In this document: one piece after another, positions 18,487-27,791 of the stretch
Layout of the letters: each line of letters starts with the position of its first letter
Numbering within the stretch: the stretch's first letter is position 1
Assembly: GCA_964574325.1 (NCBI GenBank)
Contig: CAZNMY010000015.1
Coordinates: 1-64,000 of the forward strand
From: CAMDPA01 sp964574325
Lineage (GTDB): Bacteria; Pseudomonadota; Alphaproteobacteria; Rhizobiales; Hyphomicrobiaceae
Length of the DNA stretch: 64,000 nt
Direction: 5' to 3'
The notes under the pieces: model-generated
Told to the model about the DNA's origin: nothing
Databases searched by the model: none
What the model saw: the letters and a program-made list of their open reading frames with translations, nothing else
Translations under genes and position numbers: made by a program

Positions 18487-20664
18487 TCACTTAGCCAAAG
18501 GGTTTGGGCGGAACTGGAAGTGTGCGGCGAGCGGCTTGGTGCCCTTGCCGCCTTCGATCAGCCAGGGGGTGCGGTCGCCGTTGGCGGCCCACAGACCGCG
18601 GCCTTTCCAGCCGGCGTTGGGATCGTCGATGCGGCCGTCGAAGCCCTTGGCGTAGAAGCCGAGCGGGTAGGGCACCCGGATCGACACCATCTTGCCGTCC
18701 TTGTCGAGCGCGACGAGGCCGTCCATCTGGTTCGCGGTCGACATCGGAATGTCCTCGCCCATGCCGAACACGTTGTGGTGGTCGACCCACGAGTAGTAGC
18801 TCGACTCGACGCTGTTCTCGCCCATGCCCTTGAAGCCCGGGCCGGGGTACTGGTGGAACGTCCAGCCTTCGGGGCAGTGGTTGCCGGTCGCGGTCGGTCC
18901 GTTCAGCGGGCCCTTGCACTTGCGGCGGTCGAAGATGCCCATGTGGCCGGACGCGAGCGAGACGACGGCGCGGCCCTGCTTGTCGATGTCGCCGCCGCGG
19001 ACGCCGAAGCCGGGCATCGGGACGTAGTAGATTTCCGACAGCGCCTTGTGCGGGTTCTTGCCGGGATCGACGCGGACGACCGCGCCGGGATTGCCGCGGA
19101 TGGCGCCCCAGATCGAGCCGTCCACCGGGCTCGGCATGACCGCGTAGAACGTCGGGCCGATCCGCATGTCCTTCTTGGGATCCATCGGCTTGCCCGGCTC
19201 GGTCCACTCGCCGCGTACGCCGTCGCCGTTGGTGTCGATGACGATGGGCGTCCAGCCCTGCGCCTTCTCGATGTCGCCGGTCTCGTCGAGCAGCTTGGTG
19301 TTGATCCAGCCGACGTTGCCGCCGCCGCCGCCGGTGCTCATCCACACCGTCTCGTTGGCGTCGTAGCCGAACTGCAGATGGTGCGAGCCGAAGCAGGTCT
19401 GGTAGGCGGTGTACTTCTTGGTGGACGGGTCAAAAACGGTGACGCGGCGGTTGGTGCGGTCGAGCGGGAACTCGACGGCGGAGGGATGCTTCGAACCCTT
19501 CTTGCAGAAGTCCGGATTTTCCGGTCGATGCCCGGTCGCGGCCATCCACACCCGGCCCTTCCGGTCGAGCATCGAGTTGTGGTTGTTGGCTCTCGAGTTC
19601 CAGATGTTCTCCTCGCCCCAGTAGGCCGAGGGCTGCAGGATCTTGACCGATCCGGCGTTGCCCGGTCCGAGCGCCAGCGGCATGTCCGGCGTCGTCGGCA
19701 GGACGAAGTTGGTGGCGACGTTCTTCACCGGATCGAGGATCGGCATGTCGTCGCAAGCGTGCTCGCACTGGCCGTAGACGGGGCCGTAGGCGTTGACCGT
19801 GGGATAACGGCGATCCGACGCGATGAGGTCGTGCAGGTATTGTTTGGGATTGTGCCAGTCGCGCAAGGTGACGACGATATTGCGCTCCTTGCCCTGCGGA
19901 CGCACCGGCTTGTCGGTCGGTATTGCGCCCTTGGCGATCTTCTCGGTCCAATCGCCGAAGTATTTGAAGGGCGCGCCGCCGAGTTGGCCGCCGGCGAGGT
20001 TGATCATGTTCTCGCCTGCCTGGCCGGACTGGATGCGCCGGATCCAGGCGTCGGCGTGGTTGCCGTTGGCCTCCTTCATGAACATGTCGGGGATGGTGCG
20101 GGTCGATTTCTGGCCGAGCTGGTGGCAGCCCACGCAGCCGTTGTTCTTGATGGTGTTGAGCCAGTCGGTGTATTTCACCTTGGCGGGAATGTTCTTGTCG
20201 GCGCCGCCGAACTGCTCGGGCTTGGGGATCTCGAGCATCGCGAACCAATAGGCGGCCGGATAGTATTCGGCTGCGGCGGCCTCGTTTGGTGCGGGAACGG
20301 CGGTGATATCGAGCTGCCTGCCCGGCGCACTCTTGACCTTCGGGCTGTCGACGAGGCCGTAGCCGCGCACCCAGACGTCGTAGTTCGCTTTCGGCAGATC
20401 GGGGATGACGTAGCGGCCCTGGTCGTCCGTCACGACGATGCGGATGAAGCGCACGGGCAGATCGCGCGTCTCCGCGATGACCCAAACGCCGGCTTCAGCG
20501 CCGCCGCCGGAACCGCGCACGACGCCGCCGATGTCATCGTTGTCGATGGCGACCGCCGCGGGAGCTTGGGCGAGCGCAGGCGCCAGACCCATTGGACTTG
20601 CAAGAATTAGAGCGGCGGTCGAGATCGCTGCCGTCAACGCCGCCGATGTGCGTTTCCTGCCCAT
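18487..20664 (-). CDS. Exported CarboxypepD_reg-like / CxxCH haem / beta-propeller protein, paralogue 1
   Basis: This 725-residue protein has a signal peptide (to about ALAQA, residue 34). The next part (42-125) resembles a carboxypeptidase regulatory-like domain: DIGGVVRGSGGGAEAGVWVI, then TDDQGRYVIPDLPKANYDVWVRG. A single haem c motif C177-V-G-C180-H181 follows in a cytochrome-like segment that includes MINLAGGQLGG. From about residue 330 onward there are NHL/lyase-like propeller repeats (LDRKGRVWMAATG, GYDANETVWMSTG, DIDKQGRAVVSLASGHMG). A calcium-type loop DTNGDGVRGEW sits in the propeller. The function is unknown to me; a periplasmic redox or dehydrogenase-like role is inference. The start at MGRKRTS gives a basic signal peptide; an upstream extension is not credible. 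A close paralogue precedes it. Confidence 0.75.
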   Translation of the reverse strand: MGRKRTSAALTAAISTAALILASPMGLAPALAQAPAAVAIDNDDIGGVVRGSGGGAEAGVWVIAETRDLPVRFIRIVVTDDQGRYVIPDLPKANYDVWVRGYGLVDSPKVKSAPGRQLDITAVPAPNEAAAAEYYPAAYWFAMLEIPKPEQFGGADKNIPAKVKYTDWLNTIKNNGCVGCHQLGQKSTRTIPDMFMKEANGNHADAWIRRIQSGQAGENMINLAGGQLGGAPFKYFGDWTEKIAKGAIPTDKPVRPQGKERNIVVTLRDWHNPKQYLHDLIASDRRYPTVNAYGPVYGQCEHACDDMPILDPVKNVATNFVLPTTPDMPLALGPGNAGSVKILQPSAYWGEENIWNSRANNHNSMLDRKGRVWMAATGHRPENPDFCKKGSKHPSAVEFPLDRTNRRVTVFDPSTKKYTAYQTCFGSHHLQFGYDANETVWMSTGGGGGNVGWINTKLLDETGDIEKAQGWTPIVIDTNGDGVRGEWTEPGKPMDPKKDMRIGPTFYAVMPSPVDGSIWGAIRGNPGAVVRVDPGKNPHKALSEIYYVPMPGFGVRGGDIDKQGRAVVSLASGHMGIFDRRKCKGPLNGPTATGNHCPEGWTFHQYPGPGFKGMGENSVESSYYSWVDHHNVFGMGEDIPMSTANQMDGLVALDKDGKMVSIRVPYPLGFYAKGFDGRIDDPNAGWKGRGLWAANGDRTPWLIEGGKGTKPLAAHFQFRPNPLAK

Positions 20665-20768
20665 GAGGCTTCTCCCTGTGTTGGTCGCAGGCTGATACCT
20701 GGCGATCTCGGAAATCTCTTCTTGTCGTTGACTTGGCGGGTGCGATCCCGCCGTCCCTTCGTCATGCG

Positions 20769-22940
20769 TTACTTCGCGAGCGGATCGGGCCGGACCTGAA
20801 TGTGCACTGCGCGTGGACGCTGCCCCTTGCCGCCTTCCATCAGCCAAGGCGTGCGGTCGCCGTTCGTCGACCAGAGCCCGCGTCCCTTCCAGCCAGCTTT
20901 GGGATCATCGATCCGCCCGTCGAGACCCTTCGCGTAGAAGCCCATCGGGTAGGGAACCTGAAGCAGGATCATCCGGCCGTCCTTGTAGGCGACGAAGCCG
21001 TCCTGCAGGTTCGCCGTCGAGATCGGCACGTTTTCGCCGAGCCCCAGCGTATTGTGATGGTCGACCCAGGTGTAGTAGCTCGCTTCCGCGCTGGAGTTCG
21101 GCACGCCTGCGAATCCGGGGCCTGGGTATTTGTGGAAGGCCCAGCCTTCCGGGCAGTGATTGCCGGTCGCTTTGGGACCGTTCAGCGGCGCCTTGCACTT
21201 CGAGCGGTCGAAACTCACGAGATGTCCGCTCGAGCCCGAACCCCACAGCACGCCGTTCCTGTCGATGTCCCCGCCGCGAATGCCGATACCCGGGGAAGGC
21301 ATCGCGTAGATCTCCGACAGTCCCGATTTCGGATCGAAGCGCAGGAAGCCCGCCTGCCCGCCGAACACGCCCGTCGTGTACCAGACGGAGCCGTCGGTCG
21401 GATGGGGCATCACCGCGTATGGGCCGGAACCAGGATTGTACCGCATATCCTTGTCGGCTGCGGGCTTGCCGGGATCGGTCCAGCCGTCGTCGCGCCTGCC
21501 GTTGCCGTTGAGGTCGAGAATGAAGGGCGACCAGCCCTGAGCCTTCGCGCTGTCGCCGGTCTCGTCGAAGATCCGTGTGTTGACCCAGCCGGCGACCTGC
21601 CCCGTTCCCGAAAGCCAAAGTGTGTTGTCCGCATCGTAGCCGAACTGCGGATGGTGCGTGCCGAAGCAGGTATCGACGAACTTGTACGACATCGTCTTGG
21701 GATCGAGCACGGTCACCTGGCGCGGCGACCGGTCGAGCGGAAACACCTTGGCCGAGGGGTGATCCGAGCCCTTCTTGCAGAACGCGGGATTGTCCATGCC
21801 GCGCACATTGGCGGCGTTCCACACACGGCCGTCCTTGCCGAACATCGCGTTGTGATTGTTCGCACGCGTATCCCACAGGATCGTATCGCCCCAATAGGCG
21901 GAGGGTGCGGTCGGCTTCACGGCGCCCGCGTGCCCTGGTCCGAGCGAGACCGGCATCTGGGGATCGCGCACCGGCATTTTGAAGGTCGTGACCTTGTGCG
22001 TCTTGGGATCGAGAATCGGCATGTTGTCCGTCGAGTACTCGGGCGAGCCGTAGAGCGGCCCGTAAGCGTTGACGGTGGGATTGCGCCGGTCGCTCGAAAT
22101 GAGATCGTGCAGATACTTGTCCGGCGTCGACCATTCCCACGACGTGACGACGACATTGCGCTCCACGCCGGAAGGCCGCGGCGGCGTATGCTGCGGAAGC
22201 TCGCCCTTCGCCACGCGCTCGGTCCATTCGCCGAAATACTTGAATGGCGCGCCGCCGAACTGTCCGGCGATGCGGTTGATCATCATCTCGCCGGACTGCC
22301 CCGACATGATCCGCCGCATCCAGGCGTCGGTGTGATTGCCTTTCGCTTCCGCCAGGAACGCCGGCGGTATCGTTCGTGTGGCGAGATTGCCGAGCTGATG
22401 ACAGCCGACGCAGTCGACGTTGTTCATCTGCTTCAGCCATGCATTGCGCGTGATGTTGGGGGGAACGCCGAGCTTGGAGCCCGGACCGAATTCGCTCTCG
22501 CCCGGGATCTTCATCATCGTGAACCAGTAGATCGCCGGGTAATATGCGGCAGCTTTCGCGCGGTCGGGAGCGACGGTCGCCGTCAGATTGAGAGTGGCGC
22601 CGGGTTTCGCTGTCTGCTTCGGACTGTCGACGAGGCCGTAACCGCGCACCCAGATCTGGTAGTTCGCCGACGGCAGATCGGGGATCACGTAGCGGCCCTG
22701 GTCGTCGGTGACGACCGAGCGGGCGAATTTCGTCGGGAGATCCGTCGTCTCGGCGATCACCCAGACGCCGGCTTCCGCACCGTTGGCGCTCCGAACGACA
22801 CCACCGATGTCGTCGGTGTCGATGGCGACGGTGGCTGCGGCGGAAGTCTGGCCGAGTGCGGGACACAAAGGTGCTGTCGCCAGGAGCGCGGCAGCCGATA
22901 ACGCCATCGCCTGCGAGGCGAGCTTCGTGTCGATGCGCAT
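20769..22940 (-). CDS. Exported CarboxypepD_reg-like / CxxCH haem / beta-propeller protein, paralogue 2
   Basis: This 723-residue protein has the same domain order as its downstream neighbour and aligns almost without gaps: signal peptide ending near CPALGQ, the DIGGVVRSANGAEAGVWVI and DDQGRYVIPDLPSANYQIWVRG blocks, the haem motif at the identical place (C177-V-G-C180-H181), NITRNAWLKQMNNVD before it, and the propeller with DADNTLWLSG, DRNGVLWGSGSSGHLV and a calcium-like DLNGNGRRDDGW loop. Identity between the two looks roughly 55-60 percent by eye. The genes are 104 bases apart on the same strand and are probably one transcript. The predicted location is the periplasm. Confidence 0.75.
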   Translation of the reverse strand: MRIDTKLASQAMALSAAALLATAPLCPALGQTSAAATVAIDTDDIGGVVRSANGAEAGVWVIAETTDLPTKFARSVVTDDQGRYVIPDLPSANYQIWVRGYGLVDSPKQTAKPGATLNLTATVAPDRAKAAAYYPAIYWFTMMKIPGESEFGPGSKLGVPPNITRNAWLKQMNNVDCVGCHQLGNLATRTIPPAFLAEAKGNHTDAWMRRIMSGQSGEMMINRIAGQFGGAPFKYFGEWTERVAKGELPQHTPPRPSGVERNVVVTSWEWSTPDKYLHDLISSDRRNPTVNAYGPLYGSPEYSTDNMPILDPKTHKVTTFKMPVRDPQMPVSLGPGHAGAVKPTAPSAYWGDTILWDTRANNHNAMFGKDGRVWNAANVRGMDNPAFCKKGSDHPSAKVFPLDRSPRQVTVLDPKTMSYKFVDTCFGTHHPQFGYDADNTLWLSGTGQVAGWVNTRIFDETGDSAKAQGWSPFILDLNGNGRRDDGWTDPGKPAADKDMRYNPGSGPYAVMPHPTDGSVWYTTGVFGGQAGFLRFDPKSGLSEIYAMPSPGIGIRGGDIDRNGVLWGSGSSGHLVSFDRSKCKAPLNGPKATGNHCPEGWAFHKYPGPGFAGVPNSSAEASYYTWVDHHNTLGLGENVPISTANLQDGFVAYKDGRMILLQVPYPMGFYAKGLDGRIDDPKAGWKGRGLWSTNGDRTPWLMEGGKGQRPRAVHIQVRPDPLAK

Positions 22941-23175
22941 GGGCGTCTCCCGGATCAGTGGATTGTGTTCACACTGTTCGATCGCTGTGATTTTTCGTGG
23001 GGAGTGCCGGCGACGTCCGATCGAAAGTCGGATCCACTTGCATTCCCAAAGTGATGACCTTCCCGAAGTGGTGGCAGTTTTTCGACTACCGCGGGGGGAT
23101 ACTAAGCAGATTTTCTGCTGCTCACAATCGAGTTGCCGACAGTAAAGCGATGTATCGGTAGGGGCCGTCGGGCCG

Positions 23176-24066
23176 TCAGTCCCGCGCGACGGGGCCGGCT
23201 TTCGGCGAGGGAAGCCGGGCGAGCCTCTCCAGTACCGGCTCGATGTCCGGCCCGAGCGAGATCTGCGGCTCCGACGGCGTGAACTTCTCCTTCGCTTCCC
23301 ATTGCGAGATCAGAACCTTGGCGCTGGCGAAGGCGTCTTTGAGCGAAGTCGTCTTGCGCAGGCCGTGATTGAACAGCGCATTACCGAAGAAGGTCCAGTC
23401 GTTCTCGTTCTCGCAGCCGAACGAGGTGCGGTCGGCACGGGCGGCGGTGAGCACCAGCGTCTTCGGCCGGCTCAAAGCGGGGATGAAGCTGCCGGAATGG
23501 CACGCCGATATGATGACTATGCGGTTCTCGATCCCGGAGCGGTCGAGGGCCTGCACGAGCCGCTGCGGTGTGAGGTGATTGAGAGGAAAACCGGGAAACT
23601 GGACCGCGAACAGGTTTTCTATGCCGTGGGACGTGAGGAACAGGATCAGCGTGTCCTTCCCAGGGTTCATGAGGCGGCCGAGGCGGCGCAGCACGATTTC
23701 CAGATTGGTCACTGTTGCGAGCGGCACCTCTTGCAGCGCTGCTGGATGATTGACGAGCAGCAGCGATCGTCCGCTCGTCGCCAATCGCTCGTCGACGATG
23801 TCGCGCGCTTGCGAGACTTCGCGGAGGAAGACGTTCTGCTCGGCCCAGCCGGCGAAGCCGAGAAAGTATGTGCTCGGCTCGACTTTCTCCGTCGGCAGGA
23901 CGTGTGCCATCACTTCGTCGATGAGGCGGGGCTGGGCGTACATCACGGCTTCGTAGTCGATGCGCGGGTCGATGCGGGGGCCGCGACGCTGCTGTTGTTG
24001 GGCGTCGGCCGAGGGGGCGAGTACCAGGACGAGCAGCGCTGCCATCAGCGATGCGACTGCGCGCAA
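23176..24066 (-). CDS. Exported C13 (legumain-like) family cysteine peptidase
   Basis: This 296-residue protein has a signal peptide (cut near PSADAQQQ) and the caspase/legumain fold motifs of peptidase family C13: the catalytic histidine in LILFLTSHGIENLF and the catalytic cysteine in IVIISACHSGSFIPAL, followed by 'TLVLTAARADRTSFGC' and a 'DWTFFGNALFNHGL' segment. Family members hydrolyse Asn- or Asp-containing peptides in eukaryotes; the bacterial exported forms are poorly studied. Initiation is at TTG 24066 or ATG 24045; the longer form gives the better signal peptide. It is not obviously in an operon; 24067-24336 has no gene. Confidence 0.82.
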   Translation of the reverse strand: MRAVASLMAALLVLVLAPSADAQQQQRRGPRIDPRIDYEAVMYAQPRLIDEVMAHVLPTEKVEPSTYFLGFAGWAEQNVFLREVSQARDIVDERLATSGRSLLLVNHPAALQEVPLATVTNLEIVLRRLGRLMNPGKDTLILFLTSHGIENLFAVQFPGFPLNHLTPQRLVQALDRSGIENRIVIISACHSGSFIPALSRPKTLVLTAARADRTSFGCENENDWTFFGNALFNHGLRKTTSLKDAFASAKVLISQWEAKEKFTPSEPQISLGPDIEPVLERLARLPSPKAGPVARD

Positions 24067-24336
24067 GTTCGGTGTTTCGAAGCGGATCGGCGGTCACTCC
24101 TGTGACGAGGCGATGCTGTTTGAACGCATCCTACTCCAGCGTCGGATGACTTCGCCAGCAGAACCGAGTGCCAAGCGCTGCGTGCGTCCTCGTCGGGTGC
24201 GAGGCAAGCCCACGGAAAGGCAGTGCACACGTGCGGCGCCGTCGTTGCCCGCCCCGCTCGGGTCGAGAGCCCGGATAGCCTCGCCAAAGCTCGACTTCCG
24301 GGAACGCAGCGGAGAGGGGGACCATCCCGGACGACG

Positions 24337-25344
24337 CTACTCGGGCTTCACGCCGGACTTCTTCATGAGATCGCGCCAGATTCCGGTCTGGCTGCGAACG
24401 AGCGCTTCGAACTCGGCCGGCGTGCTGGACGTGGTCGCGATGTCGGATTTGGCGAGCTTCTCGACGGCGCCCTTGTCGGCGGTGGCTTTCCTGATCGCCG
24501 CATTGAGTTTCGCGACGATGGCGTCGGGCGTTCCCGCCGGGGCCGATATGCCGAACCAGACGCCGTCGTTGAGGGCGGCCATGTCGACGCCGGCTTCCTT
24601 CAGCGTCGGAACTTCCGGCAAAGCGGTGAGACGCTTGAAACCGGTCATGCCGAGCATGCGAATCTTGCCGTCGCGTGCGAGTGCGATGGCGGTCGACGGT
24701 GCAGTGACCAGCATCGAGACGTGGCCTCCGACGACGTCGGCGATGGCAAGGGCGGCGCCGCGGTAGGGAACCTGGGTCATCTCGACACCCGTGGCCTGGA
24801 TGAAGGCGACGTTGCCCAGATGCGGCGGCGTGCCGATGCCGGCATGGGCGGCCTTGATCTCGCCCGGCTTCGACTTGGCCAATGCGATGAAGTCCTGCGT
24901 CGTCCTGGCTGGGAGGGTCGGGGTGATGTTGAGCGTCAGCACCGTATTGGCGGTACGGCCCACGTGGCGGAAATCCTTCAGCGGATCGAAGCCCGGTTTG
25001 GCCAGGATGTGCGGCACGACTGCGATCGACAGATCCGAGGCGAGCAAGGTGTATCCATCGGGTGCTGCACGTGCGACCGCCTGCGAGGCGATCGACGTGC
25101 TCGCGCCTGGGCGGTTCTCCACGACCACCGGCTTTCCGAGGGCGTCGCCGATGGCGGGGGCCAGCACGCGTGCGATCGTATCGGGCGGTCCGCCCGGCGG
25201 CAGCGGAATGAGCAGCAGGATGTTGCGGGACGGATAGGCGGATGGCGGCTCCTGTTGGGCGAATGCGTGCGATGCGAAGGCGAGTTGCAGGCAGGGCAGT
25301 GACGCCAGCGCGATGGCTGCGGCATTGCGAAACTTTTTCGTCAA
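24337..25344 (-). CDS. Bug family tripartite tricarboxylate-type solute-binding protein 1
   Basis: This 335-residue periplasmic binding protein is of the Bug/TctC type: signal peptide MTKKFRNAAAIALASL... ending near AFAQ, then YPSRNILLLIPLPPGGPPDT, VVVENRPGAS and APDGYTLL, the three hallmark blocks. Bug proteins capture carboxylates or similar small acids. I choose the TTG at 25344, which sits six bases behind GGGAG; an ATG seven codons upstream is alternative. It is the last of three tandem Bug genes (37 bases after the previous one). No TctA/TctB membrane genes are present in the window, so the transporter partner is elsewhere or absent. Confidence 0.9.
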   Translation of the reverse strand: MTKKFRNAAAIALASLPCLQLAFASHAFAQQEPPSAYPSRNILLLIPLPPGGPPDTIARVLAPAIGDALGKPVVVENRPGASTSIASQAVARAAPDGYTLLASDLSIAVVPHILAKPGFDPLKDFRHVGRTANTVLTLNITPTLPARTTQDFIALAKSKPGEIKAAHAGIGTPPHLGNVAFIQATGVEMTQVPYRGAALAIADVVGGHVSMLVTAPSTAIALARDGKIRMLGMTGFKRLTALPEVPTLKEAGVDMAALNDGVWFGISAPAGTPDAIVAKLNAAIRKATADKGAVEKLAKSDIATTSSTPAEFEALVRSQTGIWRDLMKKSGVKPE

Positions 25345-25381
25345 GCGAATCTCCCGATCGTGCATCGATCTGTGGTTACGT

Positions 25382-26386
25382 TCACTCCGGCTTGATGCCG
25401 GCCTTTCGCATGACCTCGCGCCAGACGGTGATCTGGTCGCGGATCAGCTTGTCGAATTCTTGAGGCGTGCTCGAGAAGGTGGTGGTGTCGTTGCGGGCGA
25501 GCGTTTCGACGACGGATTTGTCGGCGAGTGCCTTGCGGGCCGCGGCGTTGAGCTTTGTTATGATCGGATCGGGCGTTCCTGCCGGCGCGGAGAGGCCGAA
25601 CCAGACACCGGCATCGAGGCTCGAGAGGTCGAGGCCCTGTTCCTTCAAGGTCGGGACCTCTGGAATCGCGGTCAGGCGCTTGGGGCCGGTCAGGCCGAGA
25701 AGACGGACCTTGCCGTCGCGGGCGAGTTGGATCGAGGTGCTCGGCGCGGTCATCAACAGAGATATGTGTCCGGCGACGATGTCGGAGATCGCCTGAGCCG
25801 CACCTCGATACGGGACCTGCAGTGTCGAGAAGCCGCCGGCCTGCATCAATGCCAGAAGTCCCAGATTGGTCGACGTGCCGATGCCGGTGTGGGCGGCCTT
25901 GATGGCGGTGGGGTTGGCCTTGGCGTAGGCGACGAGATCGGCTGCGGTCTTGATCGGAAGCGCGGGGTTGACGACGAGCGTCTGCGGGCTCGAGCCTGTC
26001 GTGGAGATGGGCTTCAGGTCGATGAGCGGATCGAAGCCGGGTTTGGCCAGGACGTAGGGGACGACGACCATCGACAGGCTCGAAGCAAGAAGCGTGTAGC
26101 CGTCGGGGGCTGCGCGTGTAACGGCGAGCGTGCCCATGGTCGTCGATGCGCCCGGGCGATTCTCGACGATGATGGTGCGGCCGAGGGTTTCGCTCATCGA
26201 CGGCGCGAGGACGCGGGCGATCACGTCGGGTGGACCGCCGGCGGCGAACGGCACGACAAGGAGGATGTTGCGGCTGGGATAGCTAGCGGGCGCCTCGGTC
26301 TGGGCGTGGGCCGCGACGGCGTGGGCTGCCACAGCTGCGAATGCCAGGGTGCATGCGCGTGCACCTCGCGTGAAGCGATCGAACAT
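25382..26386 (-). CDS. Bug family solute-binding protein 2
   Basis: This 334-residue exported protein is clearly paralogous to both neighbours. A signal peptide (MFDRFTRGARACTLAFA, cleaved near AHAQTEA) precedes the Bug blocks YPSRNILLVVPFAAGGPPDV, IIVENRPGAS, APDGYTLLASS and GIGTSTNLGLLALM. The ligand-binding cleft usually binds a carboxylate through backbone and two waters, so the substrate cannot be read from sequence. The ATG has an excellent ribosome site (GGGAGGAAG). It is the middle gene of the tandem set, with 54 bases to the upstream gene. Confidence 0.9.
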   Translation of the reverse strand: MFDRFTRGARACTLAFAAVAAHAVAAHAQTEAPASYPSRNILLVVPFAAGGPPDVIARVLAPSMSETLGRTIIVENRPGASTTMGTLAVTRAAPDGYTLLASSLSMVVVPYVLAKPGFDPLIDLKPISTTGSSPQTLVVNPALPIKTAADLVAYAKANPTAIKAAHTGIGTSTNLGLLALMQAGGFSTLQVPYRGAAQAISDIVAGHISLLMTAPSTSIQLARDGKVRLLGLTGPKRLTAIPEVPTLKEQGLDLSSLDAGVWFGLSAPAGTPDPIITKLNAAARKALADKSVVETLARNDTTTFSSTPQEFDKLIRDQITVWREVMRKAGIKPE

Positions 26387-26440
26387 CGGCTTCCTCCCTT
26401 CGAAGCGCGCGCCTTCGCAGCCGCGCTCAGATATCGAACG

Positions 26441-27430
26441 CTATTGCGGTTTCACGCCGGCGGCTTTCAGGACATCGCGCCAGGTCACGATCTGCTCGGC
26501 CCACAGCTTGGCGAACTGGGCGGAGGTGCCGCCGACGGTGCGGATGTCGACCTTGGCGAGCTTGGCGATCACGTCCTTGTCGAGCAGCGCCTTGTTGAAC
26601 GCGGCGTTCAGCTTGGCGACGATCGGATCGGGCGTGCCGGCGGGAACGTGGATGCCGAACCACGTATCCTGCTCGAAGCCGCGCAGTGTCAGCCCCTGCT
26701 CCTTGAACGTCGGTATGTCCGGCATCTGGGCGAGACGCTTGTTGCCGGATACCCCGAGTAGGCGGACCTTGCCGTCGAGCGCCAGATTGACCGTGGTGCT
26801 TGGCGCTGAACTCGCGAGCTGGATGTGGCCGCCGACGACGTCGGCCATGGCGAGCGCGATGCCGCGATAGGGCACCAGCAGCATGCTTGCGCCGGTCGAG
26901 TTGATGACCGACAGCGTATAGAGGTGCGGCGGCGTGCCGATGCCGGAGTGACCGGCCTTGATCGCATCGGGCTTCGACTTCGAATAGGCGACGAGATCCT
27001 TGATGTTCTTGATCGGCAGCTTCGGATCGACGACGACCGTGAACACCGAACCGGCGGTGATGAGGACGGGCTTGAGATCCTTCGCGGGATCGAAGCCGGG
27101 GTTGGCCATCACGTTAGGGGCGACGGTCTGAGCGATGTCGGAGGCCAGAATCGTGTGGCCGTCAGGTGCGGCGCGGACGACGGCCGTCGTACCGATGGTG
27201 GTCGATGCGCCGGGGCGGTTCTCGATGACGATGGGCTTGCCGAGCACCTCGCTCGCGAGCGGGGTGATCAGGCGTGCGATGACATCAGGGGGACCGCCGG
27301 GCGGATAGGGGATGATCAGCAGGATGTTCTGGGTGGGATAGGCCTGAGCGGCGGCGGGGACCGCCAGAATCGGTGACAGCAACGGTGACAGCATCGCGAT
27401 GCCCGCCAGGGCCGAGACCAACCTGCGCAT
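26441..27430 (-). CDS. Bug family solute-binding protein 3
   Basis: This 329-residue periplasmic binding protein is the first gene of the three-Bug array. The signal peptide starts MRRLVSALAGIAMLSPL and is cut near PAAAQA; then come YPTQNILLIIPYPPGGPPDV, IVIENRPGAS, APDGHTILASD and GIGTPPHLYTLSVI. The start has a strong GGAGGAATTC site. Promoter sequences for the whole array should lie in the 361-base gap upstream (27431-27791), which is shared with the divergent TIR gene. Confidence 0.9.
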   Translation of the reverse strand: MRRLVSALAGIAMLSPLLSPILAVPAAAQAYPTQNILLIIPYPPGGPPDVIARLITPLASEVLGKPIVIENRPGASTTIGTTAVVRAAPDGHTILASDIAQTVAPNVMANPGFDPAKDLKPVLITAGSVFTVVVDPKLPIKNIKDLVAYSKSKPDAIKAGHSGIGTPPHLYTLSVINSTGASMLLVPYRGIALAMADVVGGHIQLASSAPSTTVNLALDGKVRLLGVSGNKRLAQMPDIPTFKEQGLTLRGFEQDTWFGIHVPAGTPDPIVAKLNAAFNKALLDKDVIAKLAKVDIRTVGGTSAQFAKLWAEQIVTWRDVLKAAGVKPQ

Positions 27431-27791
27431 GAATTCCTCCGTGAAACGGCGTTTCGCCGCTCTTGCTTCTCGTAGTTTCTATTCTCGTTGCCTCCATCAG
27501 AGCGCACGTCAGCCAGCGGGTCAACAAGACTCGACACAAGACTCGACGCATCTTTCTCGACGCACAGGTGTTGCCGCTAGACCTGCGCTGTCTGTCAACT
27601 GCCGAAAGTTCCGGCAGCCCGGACAGCAGACAACTCAGCACCGGACATGCGGTCCGTGAACTGGGATCTCAGCAGTGGCCAAAAGGGACCGCCACGAGCA
27701 CGTCATTCAGCCAATGTGATTGTTGTTGTCAGGCTACTTCAGGCGTGGCCTATTGGTCGAATTGAGCGATGCGTTATTCCCCGAGGGCAGT
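27431..27791. other. 361-base divergent intergenic region, no gene seen
   Basis: This region separates the minus-strand Bug array from the plus-strand TIR-WD40 gene. Codon-like composition disappears and AT content rises locally. It holds a short direct repeat (CAAGACTCGAC, then ACAAGACTCGACG, at about 27524-27547) but no open frame with family similarity, RNA gene or clear hairpin. Promoters for both directions are expected here. Confidence 0.6.

Noticed and set aside
18463..22901. Two long open frames (about 715 and 722 codons) on the plus strand
   Set aside because: They lie opposite the haem-propeller genes, mirror them and have no recognised domains; the minus-strand proteins have signal peptides and CxxCH.
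27431..27791. Start of the TIR gene at the TTG at 27720
   Set aside because: The extra 24 residues have no domain and no good ribosome site; the GTG at 27792 follows GAGGG and gives a normal TIR leader. The question stays open at low weight.
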